DNA of 55,406 bases, taken from assembly GCA_022865625.1 (NCBI GenBank), contig JALHTB010000108.1:1-55406 (forward strand), given 5' to 3'. The notes under the pieces were generated by a model. The model was not told the DNA's origin and made no database searches. It was given only the letters and a program-made list of their open reading frames with translations. The position numbers were made by a program, and so were the translations under genes. Positions 27,197 through 36,126 of the stretch are shown one piece after another. This DNA is from Candidatus Bathyarchaeota archaeon. Its GTDB lineage: Archaea; Thermoproteota; Bathyarchaeia; 40CM-2-53-6; FEN-987. How positions within the stretch are numbered: position 1 is the first letter of the stretch; each line of letters opens with the position of its first letter.

Positions 27197-28665
27197 CGAC
27201 CAACAGACGGCGGCTTCAAGCGTTCCCTCATAGTTGACAGGCCCCGCTTCGCGCTAAGATATAGACTGCGCCAGAACTTCGACAACAACCACCTCACGAC
27301 AAGAAGAACAGCAAGAGCCCCCACAACAATCTCGATCAGCAGGTAGGGTTCCACAATGATTTCAACAGATCCAGATCCCGTGTTTCCGAAGATGTCTGCC
27401 GCCTCAGCCCTCAGCTCCCAGCTCCCTGGCCTGATCAGGTCGCCCCACGAGAAGGCGTACTTGATGATCCAGACCCCAGTAGTGCTCTCAGGAGTCACTG
27501 AGGGTTCGACTTTCCAGTCTCCACTACTCAACCATGCTCGAATTGTAGCGTTCGAAATCAGCGTTCCATCCGAGTAGCTGACTTGACTGTGCGCTGTGAG
27601 TGTCTCGAAGGGGACCTGATAGTGAGTCGCGTTAGGAGTAACGATCACACGAAGCGTGGCCGGTACAACACTGAAGCCACTGGTCTCCAGATCACTTCCA
27701 GGGCCAACGTTCCCGTTTCCGTCATCAAACGAGTTCGCCTGGAACAGGAACTTGTACGTTACATCTAGCGTGGCATTCCTTGGTATCTTTGATTGTGCCG
27801 TCCAAATCCCACTTATCGCCCCTGATGTCGAAAGATCAAGATCGGCTATCTTGAATTGCCCAGCATACAGCGCAGCCGGCTTGAGGCCGTCTTTCATGGC
27901 TAGGACCGGGCTCGAATCGGGATACCGAATCACGAAGTCAGCGGATGCCGTCCGCATTCTCTCGTATGATCCACTCGGTTGCAGGAGAGTCGTTACGTTG
28001 AGGAGGGCCGGGGTTGCGGAGAACTTTGAGATCGATACAAACTCCTTGTTCGGATAATCGTATGTGCCGACACCATCGATGAATATCGTGTACGCTCCCG
28101 TCATGGCGTCAGGAGGTATCTTCCAGCTAGCGATGAATGCACCGGTTTGGTTTGCAGCTATGGTTGCATCGAACACAAAGGCGTCCGAAGGGTTCCGAAT
28201 CGTTACCTTCAGACTGGCCTTGGGCAGGATACCACCCCCTCTCGTCTGAACGATTTCAGTCCGCTGGTAGACATACTGGTACGTGCCCCAGATTCCATAA
28301 TGCGCTTGAGCCATGGCGGCATCCGTTGCAGACGAGTCTGAAATGCTGATCAAGTATGTTCCAAATGGAGAGACCGACTCGATAGGAAGTGAGATCGCAG
28401 GAGGAATCTCTCCCTTGTCCGTTGTAGTGAAGCCGAGTCCGCTCTTCCGAGTCGAATTCTCCTGTGGAGCTTGAACCCAAACCACGTATGAAGCTCTCGG
28501 AGTGTACCCAACTCCCTGCAGCACAACCTGCTTGTCCCGTAGCGTATACAATGGCTGATCGGTCTGAAGGGTGGAGTGGATCTGTGCCACAACGATGACC
28601 GGGAAACGAACGACAAGCGCAATGGCAACCAACAGCACGACCACTGCCGCCAGTCTCGGCTTCAT
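27166..28665 (-). CDS. Secreted, C-terminally membrane-anchored beta-sandwich surface protein
   Basis: A protein of about 499 residues from the ATG at 28665; GTG or TTG starts further upstream are possible. The N terminus is a signal segment (RLAAVVVLLVAIALVVRFPV). The body is rich in threonine, serine and beta strands, beginning TLQTDQPLYTLRDKQVVLQG, which resembles the first macroglobulin-like (MG) domain of alpha-2-macroglobulin-type proteins. Near the C terminus a membrane helix (LLIEIVVGALAVLLVVRWLL) is followed by a basic tail. It probably forms part of the cell envelope; no enzymatic motif is seen. Confidence 0.75.
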   Translation of the reverse strand: MKPRLAAVVVLLVAIALVVRFPVIVVAQIHSTLQTDQPLYTLRDKQVVLQGVGYTPRASYVVWVQAPQENSTRKSGLGFTTTDKGEIPPAISLPIESVSPFGTYLISISDSSATDAAMAQAHYGIWGTYQYVYQRTEIVQTRGGGILPKASLKVTIRNPSDAFVFDATIAANQTGAFIASWKIPPDAMTGAYTIFIDGVGTYDYPNKEFVSISKFSATPALLNVTTLLQPSGSYERMRTASADFVIRYPDSSPVLAMKDGLKPAALYAGQFKIADLDLSTSGAISGIWTAQSKIPRNATLDVTYKFLFQANSFDDGNGNVGPGSDLETSGFSVVPATLRVIVTPNATHYQVPFETLTAHSQVSYSDGTLISNATIRAWLSSGDWKVEPSVTPESTTGVWIIKYAFSWGDLIRPGSWELRAEAADIFGNTGSGSVEIIVEPYLLIEIVVGALAVLLVVRWLLSKFWRSLYLSAKRGLSTMRERLKPPSVGRYLSNSPVTP

Positions 28666-28862
28666 TCGCTCTCGCACCCACTCTGCAATCAGACGACTAC
28701 ATAACAACTTCTGATCAAGTAATTAATGGAATCAGACATATCCGGAACGATCTTGGACATGATGCGACTTGATCTGCTCCCTCGTTCCGTTAGCCGGAAA
28801 CCCGTCACGGATAGACGGTATCTAAAGAGGATTGCTCGAGGCGGCAGTGCCTGGTACGCGAC

Positions 28863-29225
28863 CTAAGAGGAGGTCCAAGCATCATGTGCGGTGAAGTTGA
28901 GGCCGAGTGCTCTGTACAGGTTCCTTGCGATGACTTTCTCAAGAACCTTGGCGGCCGCGCCCAGCAGTTCTCGCAGTGCTTCGTCAAAGGTCGAAAGCTT
29001 CTCGGGGATCTCTTCTCGTTTGATTTGGTAGCTCTTCTCGATGCGTTCGTAGATGGCGGCGCGCACAATCTCGCCAGGCACAAGCAGGCCTTCATCAACA
29101 GCCCGAAGCAACGTCTCACTGAACTCAGTGGACTTGGGCAACGGATGTGCCTTACCTAGGATGACCGATATTTGCCGCGAGTGTAGCTTAAGCTTGCGCC
29201 TGTCAGAGGCTCTTAGGATGCCCAT
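28863..29225 (-). CDS. Small helical protein, possibly NitrOD5-like output domain
   Basis: A protein of 120 residues, all helical and charged. The region VRAAIYERIEKSYQIKREEI followed by LRELLGAAAKVLEKVIARNL recalls the small archaeal output domain known as NitrOD5, but I hold this only loosely. No catalytic motif is visible. It stands alone between the surface-protein gene and tRNA-Ser(UGA), with 155 bases of empty sequence upstream of the surface protein (28708-28862). Confidence 0.55.
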   Translation of the reverse strand: MGILRASDRRKLKLHSRQISVILGKAHPLPKSTEFSETLLRAVDEGLLVPGEIVRAAIYERIEKSYQIKREEIPEKLSTFDEALRELLGAAAKVLEKVIARNLYRALGLNFTAHDAWTSS

Positions 29226-29266
29226 TTTTGCGATTTCCCAAGTCGATCAGACATGGAGTCAAAGTT

Positions 29267-29425
29267 TGGCGCCGGGAGAGGGATTCGAACCCCCGAGGCC
29301 CAAAGGGCCACAGGCTCTCTGGACACGTATCCCTGCGGACTCAAGGCCTGCGCCTATAGACCGGCCAGCATGGGACGTTAATCCACTCGGCCTTCGGGAT
29401 TTGAAACTTGGATTCATATCCCGGC
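29267..29425 (-). tRNA. tRNA-Ser(UGA) with three introns
   Basis: Exons on the minus strand: 29425-29418, 29392-29379, 29355-29340 and 29316-29267. Joined, they give an 88-nt serine tRNA with encoded CCA: acceptor GCCGGGA/TCCCGGC, G73, D-arm GCCGAGTGGATTAAGGC, anticodon stem CAGGC/GCCTG with loop CTTGAGA, variable stem GGCCC/GGGCC and T-loop TTCGAAT. Introns of 25, 23 and 23 nt follow positions 8, about 20 and 37. The first two central helices are CGGG:CCCG and GGAT:GTCT; the third, CTTG:CCAG, has one mismatch. A second copy of GCCGGGA lies just upstream (29438-29432), so a 5' end at 29438 was considered and rejected because it loses T8. Confidence 0.9.
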
Positions 29426-29542
29426 ATCCGTTCCCGGCACCGTGGTACGAATCTATCGAGACCGGCTTATCTAAAAGACTTTAGACGAGGCGTGGGCGAG
29501 AATCCATTTACGTATGCCACAGAATACCCTGCTGGAGTTCCC

Positions 29543-29986
29543 ATGGTAAAACGTACGCGTCCGCGATACAGACTCCTTCCTCACATGACCGACGCGTATG
29601 TAGAAGTTCAAGGGCCAACTCTCAACGCTGCCTTTGAGGCCGCCGCATTCGCTATGTTTGACGTAATGACCGATCCTACCGCTGTCGGATTGGAGTTCAC
29701 GGATCGGCTTGAAGTCACGGCCCACGACGAGGTCTCACTCCTTCACGATTGGCTTGAGCAGCTTCTGCTGAAGTTTGATCTCGACGGAAAGGTGTACTCA
29801 AGATTCGAGGTTGAGAAGATCGCGGCTCGGGACGGAGGTCTCCACCTTGAAGCGAAAGCACACGGTGGTCTCTTTCAGCCGGGCCGGCACCCTGCCAAGG
29901 TTGAGATAAAGGCAGTCACATATCATCGAATGGAAGTGACAGCCACCGGCAAGGGCTATCTCGTACGCTACATCCTGGACCTCTGA
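29543..29986 (+). CDS. Archease
   Basis: A protein of 147 residues from the ATG at 29543. It is one archease domain: RYRLLPHMTDAYVEVQGPTL with the conserved aspartate, AFAMFDVMTD, LLHDWLEQLLLKFDLDG and the C-terminal AVTYHRMEV. Archease activates the tRNA-splicing ligase RtcB. Lying directly beside an intron-rich tRNA gene is fitting, because ligation must follow every intron cut, although the link in position may be chance. Confidence 0.93.
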   Translation: MVKRTRPRYRLLPHMTDAYVEVQGPTLNAAFEAAAFAMFDVMTDPTAVGLEFTDRLEVTAHDEVSLLHDWLEQLLLKFDLDGKVYSRFEVEKIAARDGGLHLEAKAHGGLFQPGRHPAKVEIKAVTYHRMEVTATGKGYLVRYILDL

Positions 29987-30079
29987 TACTCATCAGGCTG
30001 AGGTCACGCGACCGGCCGACTGAAGACAAGCAAAGTACATCAGTCCATTTCCCCATTTATCTGCCTTGGTATACGGAAG

Positions 30080-30964
30080 ATGAGCAGCACCGGACATGCT
30101 TATGCACCTCCGACGAAGAGGCCATGGAAGCTCTCAGTGGCGATTCCGAGCTCCCTAGTCGCCGATGTTCCCCACCTTAGGGAGAAGACGAGTCGGCTCG
30201 GATTCCTTGCCCGAGCGCTCGGAATCTTCAGAGTCAACGAGGTGATGGTCTATGCCGACCTCGCAGACGCCGAGGCGACACGTCAGGGGCGGTTCATCAG
30301 TTCAATACTCAGCTACATGGAGACTCCACAGTACCTCCGTAAACATCTGATACGCGTGAACCCAGACCTACGTTTCGTTGGCATCCTTCCGCCTCTGAGG
30401 ACCCCCAACCATCCTGTCTCGGGAAAGATCGCGGATCTGAAGATCGGTGAAACAAGAGAAGGCGTGGTGATGGACACCAACGCACAAGTCAGCCGACTGG
30501 ACCTCGGTGTGAACGCGCCGGTGGAAGTTCCGGTGAGACTTCATCGTGGTTCGAGAGTTACTGTCAGAATTCAGAGGATCGCTCCGAAGATTGTTGCTGA
30601 TTTGGTTGAGGAGAACCGGATAGACATATATTGGGGCTTCCGAGTTACGTTGAAGAACCTTCCACTAGGGAGGCTAATCCAAGAAAGCAAGCCGGACGTG
30701 GTCATCGCCACCTCTAGGCTTGGAGAGAGAGTGAACACAGTGCTCGACCAATTGAGGACAGCCATGACAGGAGCCTCGAATGTGCTCCTGGCGTTCGGTT
30801 CGCCACGGCGAGGACTCCATGAGATCATAGAGCAAGAAGGGATGAGACTGGACAGACTTGCAAGGTTCACTGTCAATTTTGTCCCGAATCAAGGAACACA
30901 GACAGTTCGAACAGAGGAAGCCGTCTACTCAGCTCTGACCGTGTTGAATGCTATCGGTGATTAG
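30080..30964 (+). CDS. SPOUT-type RNA methyltransferase (COG2106 family)
   Basis: A protein of 294 residues with an N-terminal KLSVAIPSSLVADVPHLREK and a central RNA-binding insert (residues about 105-180). The C-terminal knot region has VVIATSRLGERVN and NVLLAFGSPRRGLHEII. This matches the archaeal/eukaryotic C9orf114-like SPOUT family, commonly encoded just before the L3 gene in archaea, as here. It probably modifies rRNA. The downstream L3 start is 10 bases away, so it heads the ribosomal operon. Confidence 0.88.
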   Translation: MSSTGHAYAPPTKRPWKLSVAIPSSLVADVPHLREKTSRLGFLARALGIFRVNEVMVYADLADAEATRQGRFISSILSYMETPQYLRKHLIRVNPDLRFVGILPPLRTPNHPVSGKIADLKIGETREGVVMDTNAQVSRLDLGVNAPVEVPVRLHRGSRVTVRIQRIAPKIVADLVEENRIDIYWGFRVTLKNLPLGRLIQESKPDVVIATSRLGERVNTVLDQLRTAMTGASNVLLAFGSPRRGLHEIIEQEGMRLDRLARFTVNFVPNQGTQTVRTEEAVYSALTVLNAIGD

Positions 30965-30974
30965 GTGAACTGGA

Positions 30975-31976
30975 ATGGGACACAGGAAAGTTCATGCTCC
31001 AAGACGCGGATCACTCGCATACCTTCCGCGATCAAGAGCCTCAAGATGGATCGGGCGCGTCAGATACTGGCCGACGGGTATCCAAGAGACAAAGCCTCTA
31101 GCGTTCATTGGATACAAAGCCGGAATGAGACACGTCGTAGGAGTCGACAATAGAGAAGGCTCTCTAACTTATGGAAGGGAGATTTCCTTCCCGATCACAA
31201 TCGTTGAAGCGCCGCCAATGGTGGCAGTTGCACTAAGAGCCTACGTGAAGACCGCGAAGGGGCTTCAGACATTCGCTGAGGCTTGGACGGAGAAACCGCC
31301 AAAGGATTTAATGCGTCTTCTATCCTTGCCGGAATCGATCAATCACGCCGAGAAGCTCACAAAGATTGAATCCTCACTAGAGAAGATGAGCGAAGTAAGA
31401 CTGGTTTTGGCGTCTCAGCCGAGGATCGTTCGGCTCGGACGAAAGACTCCTGAGCTCTTGGAAGCCAAGTTGGGCGGAGCAACACTGAAGGAACAGTTCG
31501 AGTACGCGAAAGGTCAGCTTGGCAAAGAGATCAAAATCTCCGACACCTTCAAGGAAGGCGACTGGATAGACGTGATCGCCATAACGAAGGGCAAAGGAAT
31601 CCAAGGACCAGTGAAGCGGTGGGGAATTCGGAAGAAGTTCCACAAGGCAAGGAAGACCGTTAGGGCGGTTGGCTCAATCGGTGCATGGCATCCGCACTAT
31701 GTCATGTACTCAGTCCCGCGTGCAGGACAGACTGGATTTCATCAGAGAACAGAATACAACAAGCAAGTTGTCAAGATCGGGCAAGAGGGCAAGGATGTGA
31801 CTCCGAAAGGGGGATTCATCAGGTACGGTGAGATCAAAGCCCAATATGTAATGTTGAGTGGAACAGTTCCTGGGCCCGCAAGGAGAGCGATAACCCTTCG
31901 ACATGGAGTCAGAGGCGTAGCTGCTCCCGCACCCAAGCTCGACTACATAAGCCTAGAATCAGCACAGGGGCGCTAA
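30975..31976 (+). CDS. rpl3: Ribosomal protein uL3
   Basis: A protein of 333 residues, the usual archaeal length. Signatures: MGHRKVHAPRRGSLAYLPRS at the start, FIGYKAGMRHVV, ITKGKGIQGPVKRWGIRKKF and VGSIGAWHPHYVMYSVPRAG. It binds 23S rRNA near the peptidyl-transferase centre. First r-protein gene of the S10-type cluster. Confidence 0.98.
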   Translation: MGHRKVHAPRRGSLAYLPRSRASRWIGRVRYWPTGIQETKPLAFIGYKAGMRHVVGVDNREGSLTYGREISFPITIVEAPPMVAVALRAYVKTAKGLQTFAEAWTEKPPKDLMRLLSLPESINHAEKLTKIESSLEKMSEVRLVLASQPRIVRLGRKTPELLEAKLGGATLKEQFEYAKGQLGKEIKISDTFKEGDWIDVIAITKGKGIQGPVKRWGIRKKFHKARKTVRAVGSIGAWHPHYVMYSVPRAGQTGFHQRTEYNKQVVKIGQEGKDVTPKGGFIRYGEIKAQYVMLSGTVPGPARRAITLRHGVRGVAAPAPKLDYISLESAQGR

Positions 31977-31979
31977 ACA

Positions 31980-32786
31980 TTGACACCACTCCCAAAGAAC
32001 GTTGAAGTCTACGACACGAACGGCAAGCCGTACGAGAAAGTAAGCTTGCCTTCAGTCTTCTTGACGCCGTTCCGTCCTGATGTGATACAGAGGGCTGTGG
32101 TCGCCCTTCAGAGCCGAAGATATCAACCGCAGGGCAGAAACCCTATGGCTGGAAAGAGAACCACTGCGAAGTCCGTGGGAGTCGGTAGAGGCCTAGCACG
32201 AGTCCCGAGGGTCAAGGGAGAAAGGTACCCGAAATCAGGCCAGGCTGCATTTGCGCCTATGGCCGTCAAGGGCAGGTTGACACACGCGCCCTCCACACAG
32301 CGAAGACTCGCCAAGCATGTCAATGTGAAAGAGAGACTGCTTGCGCTCCGGTCAGCCATCGCCGCAACTGGATCCAAAGACCTCATTGCTTCCAGAGGTC
32401 ATGCGGTCGAGAAAGTCCCGGGGCTGCCACTTGTGGTCTCAGACGACCTACAGAAGGTGAAGACCACGGCCGAAGCCAAGAATGCACTGAAAGGACTTGG
32501 ACTCTGGGAGGATGTCAATAGAGCACGCGAAGGCATCAAGATCCGAGCGGGAAGAGGACGAACAAGAGGTCGGCCAACCAAGCACCCACGAGGCCCATTG
32601 CTCGTTGTCGAGAAAGATGAGGGCATCGGCAAAGCTGCCCGTAACCTGACAGGGGTTGATATTGTCGAGGTCTCAAGCCTGAATGTGGAGGATCTGGCTC
32701 CGGGCACGCATCCTGGAAGGCTCACGGTGTGGACAAAGTCGGCACTGGAGTCTGTTGAGAAACGTTTCGCACAGGAGGAGAAGTAG
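31980..32786 (+). CDS. rpl4: Ribosomal protein uL4
   Basis: A protein of 268 residues from a TTG three bases after L3. Features of archaeal uL4: NPMAGKRTTAKSVGVGRGLA, the loop region with LTHAPSTQRRLAKHVNVKER, and RGPLLVVEKDEGIGKAARNL. It lines the exit tunnel of the ribosome. Co-transcribed with L3 and L23. Confidence 0.97.
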   Translation: MTPLPKNVEVYDTNGKPYEKVSLPSVFLTPFRPDVIQRAVVALQSRRYQPQGRNPMAGKRTTAKSVGVGRGLARVPRVKGERYPKSGQAAFAPMAVKGRLTHAPSTQRRLAKHVNVKERLLALRSAIAATGSKDLIASRGHAVEKVPGLPLVVSDDLQKVKTTAEAKNALKGLGLWEDVNRAREGIKIRAGRGRTRGRPTKHPRGPLLVVEKDEGIGKAARNLTGVDIVEVSSLNVEDLAPGTHPGRLTVWTKSALESVEKRFAQEEK

Positions 32787-32787
32787 C

Positions 32788-33057
32788 ATGCCAGTGAAGA
32801 ACGTTCAGGAAGTCATCAGGTACCCACTCATATCTGAAGACGCAGTCACGTTGATTGAATCTGAGAACAAGATTACATTCATCGTCGATGTAGAAGCATC
32901 CAAGAATGACATACGCCGAGCGGTGGAGGAACTCTATGAGGTCAAAGTCGATCGCGTCAACTCAGTCCTCACCCCCGAGGGGCGAAAGAAGGCGTTTGTC
33001 AAGCTGGCCCCAGACTACAAGGCTTCTGACTTAGCAGTCAGGTTGGGCGTGCTGTAG
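32788..33057 (+). CDS. rpl23: Ribosomal protein uL23
   Basis: A protein of 89 residues from the ATG at 32788, one base after the L4 stop, with an AGGAGGAG site inside the end of L4. It has the uL23 pattern [20 protein letters not shown] and [20 protein letters not shown]. It sits at the tunnel exit and is a docking site for SRP and the Sec channel. The next gene should be L2 in standard archaeal order, but S19 follows after 17 bases. Confidence 0.96.
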   Translation: MPVKNVQEVIRYPLISEDAVTLIESENKITFIVDVEASKNDIRRAVEELYEVKVDRVNSVLTPEGRKKAFVKLAPDYKASDLAVRLGVL

Positions 33058-33074
33058 AAACTCTTTTCTCTCGG

Positions 33075-33506
33075 ATGGTTGAAGTCGAACGGGTTTCAGG
33101 TAGTGACATAGGAATGCCGAAAGAATTCACATATCGCGGCCACACAATCAGCGACCTCCAACAGATGTCCATGGACGAATTCATCAAACTGCTACCGTCG
33201 CGCCAAAGGCGATCACTGACGAAAGGCCTTTCAGACGAGCAGAGGATACTCCTTGAGCGAATCAGGACCTCGGGAAAAGATGCAGCGAAAGCTGTCAAGA
33301 CACACTGCAGAGACATGGTGATCCTTCCGGAGATGGCAGGCAAGACACTCTTTGTTCACAGCGGCAAAGAGTTCAGCTCTCTAACCATCAAGCCGGAAAT
33401 GATTGGACACTACCTTGGAGAATTCGTTATCACTAACAAGAAAGTCGTTCACGGCACGCCAGGCATAGGCGCATCCAGAAGCTCCATGTACGTACCACTC
33501 AAGTAG
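33075..33506 (+). CDS. rps19: Ribosomal protein uS19
   Basis: A protein of 143 residues with typical archaeal uS19 features: [20 protein letters not shown], the middle [20 protein letters not shown], the glycine-rich [20 protein letters not shown] and the end SMYVPLK. It binds the 30S head. After it, the run of plus-strand r-protein genes is broken by two minus-strand genes. Confidence 0.97.
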   Translation: MVEVERVSGSDIGMPKEFTYRGHTISDLQQMSMDEFIKLLPSRQRRSLTKGLSDEQRILLERIRTSGKDAAKAVKTHCRDMVILPEMAGKTLFVHSGKEFSSLTIKPEMIGHYLGEFVITNKKVVHGTPGIGASRSSMYVPLK

Positions 33507-33563
33507 AACGAACGTAATTCCTGAACTGGACTGTGGGCAAAGGCACGGCACTACTGATAGTGG

Positions 33564-33809
33564 CTATACTGCTCTTCTGACTAGCAAGTAGCTGAGTCCG
33601 GCTATCATCAAGGGCACAAGAATTACTGCCGACAGCATCTCATTCCATGACGTTGGAGGGAGTACACCAGCCTGCTGGCGGGTTGCCGCCTCAGTCACAA
33701 AATCCCCCTTCACGGCTGCGGCAGGGGGGTTCTGGAGCAGGCTCGCGCCTTGCACAACGAGAAAGGCCAGCACTACCGCAACCAGTGCTGACGCCAATTC
33801 CTTCCTCAT
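33564..33809 (-). CDS. Small two-helix membrane protein
   Basis: A protein of 81 residues with hydrophobic segments at about 8-22 and 58-76 separated by an external loop rich in alanine and threonine, and a short RRAV tail. No known family. It lies on the opposite strand between S19 and L22, 81 bases from the membrane-bound HTH gene and downstream of it, so the two may form an operon. Confidence 0.6.
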   Translation of the reverse strand: MRKELASALVAVVLAFLVVQGASLLQNPPAAAVKGDFVTEAATRQQAGVLPPTSWNEMLSAVILVPLMIAGLSYLLVRRAV

Positions 33810-33890
33810 CCCTTAGCCCTCCTCGTGTCTCCACCTACGCTTTTGAGATAAACCTAGAGTTTCGAACGCCTCCATGTCTCAGCACGCACA

Positions 33891-34385
33891 TCAGAACATC
33901 TTGTCTCTCCAGATTCTGATCGCTTCATAGGCACAGACCAAGGCGGCGCTCGAGCCGAGTATCAAGGCAATCACATTGATCTCAGACCCCGTCAGCAGTG
34001 ACTGAGCCAGATACGTCACAACGGCTGCCAGAAAGAAGACCGCATAGAAAATGAATCTGGGCAGTACGATCCTCCCAATCCGGAGAAACATCCGGAACTG
34101 ACTGGGTTTGATCTCCTCAACTATCGAGTAGCGGCCATGCTCGTCTTTGTGGGCAACGCCGAGCTCTCGTAGCTTCTCGAGGTGATACAGCGCCGTGCTT
34201 GGACTAGAGAAACGAATTAGTCGCTGAACCTCTCTCACGCCCATCGGCCGTGGAGACTTGAAGACTTCCCAGTACACCCGAAGGGTCGTCCCCTTCAGTT
34301 CCGACTCGACCACTTGCGCATCAACTGATCCAGCAGCCAAGGCCGTCCTCTCTTCAGTCGAGACATCTGGTGAGAGAAAGGTCAC
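33891..34385 (-). CDS. Membrane-anchored winged-helix transcription regulator
   Basis: A protein of 164 residues. Residues 30-95 form an ArsR-like winged helix (RVYWEVFKSPRPMGVREVQR then SPSTALYHLEKLRELGVAHK), followed by two membrane helices (about 108-126 and 136-156). Such membrane-tethered HTH proteins are common in archaea but of unknown signal. It is divergent from L22 and has been inserted, with its small partner, into the r-protein cluster. It could act on either neighbour; this is speculation. Confidence 0.78.
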   Translation of the reverse strand: MTFLSPDVSTEERTALAAGSVDAQVVESELKGTTLRVYWEVFKSPRPMGVREVQRLIRFSSPSTALYHLEKLRELGVAHKDEHGRYSIVEEIKPSQFRMFLRIGRIVLPRFIFYAVFFLAAVVTYLAQSLLTGSEINVIALILGSSAALVCAYEAIRIWRDKMF

Positions 34386-34455
34386 GTAAAAGGCGTTGCC
34401 TAGACAGTGTCTTCATTCTGGCAGAGTGAGTTTACAGAACCTATGAAAGGCATTG

Positions 34456-34465
34456 GTTTTTATGG
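34456..34465 (+). promoter_or_regulatory. TATA box for the L22-led operon
   Basis: GTTTTTATGG lies about 40-49 bases before the L22 start. It restarts transcription of the ribosomal genes after the two minus-strand genes. Confidence 0.5.
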
Positions 34466-34504
34466 CGCTCTGTCAATGCGTTCGGAGACGCTGGCGAAAG
34501 CGGC

Positions 34505-34963
34505 ATGCCAAACTGGGCGTATTCGGTTAAGGAAATAGACCCAGAAAGGTCTGTGAGGTGCTCTGGGCGTGAGCTCCGAATCTCACCCAAAGCGGCAACA
34601 GAGATCTGCCGTACTATCAAGGGGATGCGGATCGAGGAGGCGAAAAAACTCCTCGAAGCAGTCGCAGCCAAGAAGCGCCCCATAGCATATCGACGTTACA
34701 AGAAGGAAGTGCCTCACAAGAGTCAGATGGCAGCAGGCCGCTATCCCACGAAGGCTGCCAAGAGGATCCTCGCATTGCTTGAGGAATTGCAGTCCAATGC
34801 CGAATACAAGGGACTAGACGTTGATCGGCTTAGAATAGTCCACGCGGCAAGCCAGCGAGGAATGAAGCTGAGGAACTACATCCCCCGTGCGTTTGGCAGG
34901 TCAAGCCCGTCGTACAACACCCTCACGCATATCGAATTGATTGGTTACGAGGCACAGGCCTGA
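34505..34963 (+). CDS. rpl22: Ribosomal protein uL22
   Basis: A protein of 152 residues. Archaeal uL22 features: YSVKEIDPERSVRCSGRELR, EICRTIKGMRIEEAKKLLEA, VPHKSQMAAGRYPTKAAKRI and the tunnel hairpin GMKLRNYIPRAFGRSSPSYN. Its stop overlaps the S3 start (TGATG), so translation is coupled. Confidence 0.97.
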   Translation: MPNWAYSVKEIDPERSVRCSGRELRISPKAATEICRTIKGMRIEEAKKLLEAVAAKKRPIAYRRYKKEVPHKSQMAAGRYPTKAAKRILALLEELQSNAEYKGLDVDRLRIVHAASQRGMKLRNYIPRAFGRSSPSYNTLTHIELIGYEAQA

Positions 34964-35652
34964 TGTCCGTTTACAAGTACTTTGTACGCGACAACATGAA
35001 GAAAGCGGAAATCGACTCTTACTTAGCGGCTGAACTCAAGAAAGCCGGCTACAGCAAGGTCGAAATGATGAAGACCCCGCTCGGCATGAGGGTCGTTATC
35101 TACGCCGCAAAGCCGGGCATGGTAATAGGCAGACGCGGCCAAAGCATTCGTGATCTAACACAGGTCTTCGAGCAAACATTCGGAATGGAGAACCCACAAG
35201 TCTCGGTCGCCGCGATTGAGAACCCAGACCTGGAGCCAAGGGTCGTTGGCTCTCAAATTACCACGGCTCTGCAACGTGGGATTCACTTCAGGAGGGCGGC
35301 CTACTGGGCACTTGAACGAGTGATGGGTGCAGGAGCCCTTGGAGTCGAAATCACAATCCGCGGCAAGTTGACAACTGACAGGGCCAGGTACGAGAAGTAC
35401 AAGGGCGGTTATCTTCCGAGCGTCGGCGACCCGGTGCTCAAACAGGTCAAGAGAGCGGTGGTAGAGGTTCAACTGAAGCAAGGGCTCTTTGGAGTCGGTG
35501 TCCGAATCCTGCCGCCAGGAGCGAAGTTCCCGGATAGGGCCGAGATTAAGACGCGGGGCGAGCTTGAATCCGGACCGCAGCCCGAAACGAAGAAAGAGGC
35601 TGAGGAAGAGACAGAGGAGGAAGAGAAACCTGCCGATACTCAGGAAGCGTGA
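34963..35652 (+). CDS. rps3: Ribosomal protein uS3
   Basis: A protein of 229 residues. The KH domain has GMVIGRRGQSIRDLTQVFEQ; the C-terminal domain has RGIHFRRAAYWALERVMGAG and IRGKLTTDRARYEKYKGGYL. It ends in an acidic tail (EEETEEEEKPADTQEA), as in several archaea. S3 binds mRNA at the entry side of the small subunit. Its last codons contain the ribosome site and start of L29 in another frame. Confidence 0.97.
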   Translation: MSVYKYFVRDNMKKAEIDSYLAAELKKAGYSKVEMMKTPLGMRVVIYAAKPGMVIGRRGQSIRDLTQVFEQTFGMENPQVSVAAIENPDLEPRVVGSQITTALQRGIHFRRAAYWALERVMGAGALGVEITIRGKLTTDRARYEKYKGGYLPSVGDPVLKQVKRAVVEVQLKQGLFGVGVRILPPGAKFPDRAEIKTRGELESGPQPETKKEAEEETEEEEKPADTQEA

Positions 35653-35845
35653 GATCGTTCAGCTCCTGCCCGAAGAAAGGCAGAAGAAGCTCGAGGAACT
35701 CAGAACCGAGCTGGGCAAGCTGCGCACCACAGTTGAATCCGGCGGTCGAATGGACAATCCAGGCCGGATCAGAGAAATACGGAAAACAATCGCACGACTT
35801 CTGACTGTGGAGGCAAAGACAGCCAAGGTGCCTGTGAAGGAGTAA
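35630..35845 (+). CDS. rpl29: Ribosomal protein uL29, apparent CUG start
   Basis: A protein of 71 residues when read from CTG at 35630. The sequence (PILRKREIVQLLPEERQKKL, LRTELGKLRTTVE, NPGRIREIRKTIARLLTV) is complete uL29. The first ATG in frame falls at residue 43 (RMDNP), too late to start the protein, and there is no GTG or TTG between. An AGGAGG site lies 9 bases before the CTG, inside the end of S3. The stop overlaps the RNase P gene start (TAATG). Confidence 0.9.
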   Translation: MPILRKREIVQLLPEERQKKLEELRTELGKLRTTVESGGRMDNPGRIREIRKTIARLLTVEAKTAKVPVKE

Positions 35846-36126
35846 TGCCGATCAAACCGGAGAACATCTTGAGGCACGAGTTGATAGGATTGAAGGCCAT
35901 GGTCGCGAGCAGCACAAACCGGCTCCTTGCAGGTACACGCGGACGAATCATCGATGAGACTAGAAACACAATCAAGCTCAGCACCAGGAATGGAGTAAGA
36001 GTGATTCCGAAAGAGGTCGCAGTGTTTAGACTGGATCTACCTGACGGTTCAGTCGTGGAAGTTGAAGGATCAAGACTGGTTGGGAGACCTGAGAATCGGA
36101 TGAAAGCGAGAACGAGGAGATGGTAA
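35845..36126 (+). CDS. rnp1: RNase P protein component 1 (p29/Rpp29)
   Basis: A protein of 93 residues with the Sm-like fold of archaeal p29: NILRHELIGLKAMVASSTNR, GTRGRIIDETRNTIKLSTRN and VFRLDLPDGSVVEVEGSRLV. It assists the RNase P RNA in cutting tRNA 5' leaders. It lies between L29 and S17, the standard archaeal location; the SUI1 gene often found beside it is absent. Confidence 0.95.
   Translation: MPIKPENILRHELIGLKAMVASSTNRLLAGTRGRIIDETRNTIKLSTRNGVRVIPKEVAVFRLDLPDGSVVEVEGSRLVGRPENRMKARTRRW

Noticed and set aside
29432..29438. Upstream GCCGGGA copy as the 5' end of tRNA-Ser(UGA)
   Set aside because: Starting there puts A at position 8 and needs a longer first intron; the copy at 29425 gives T8 and a good BHB.
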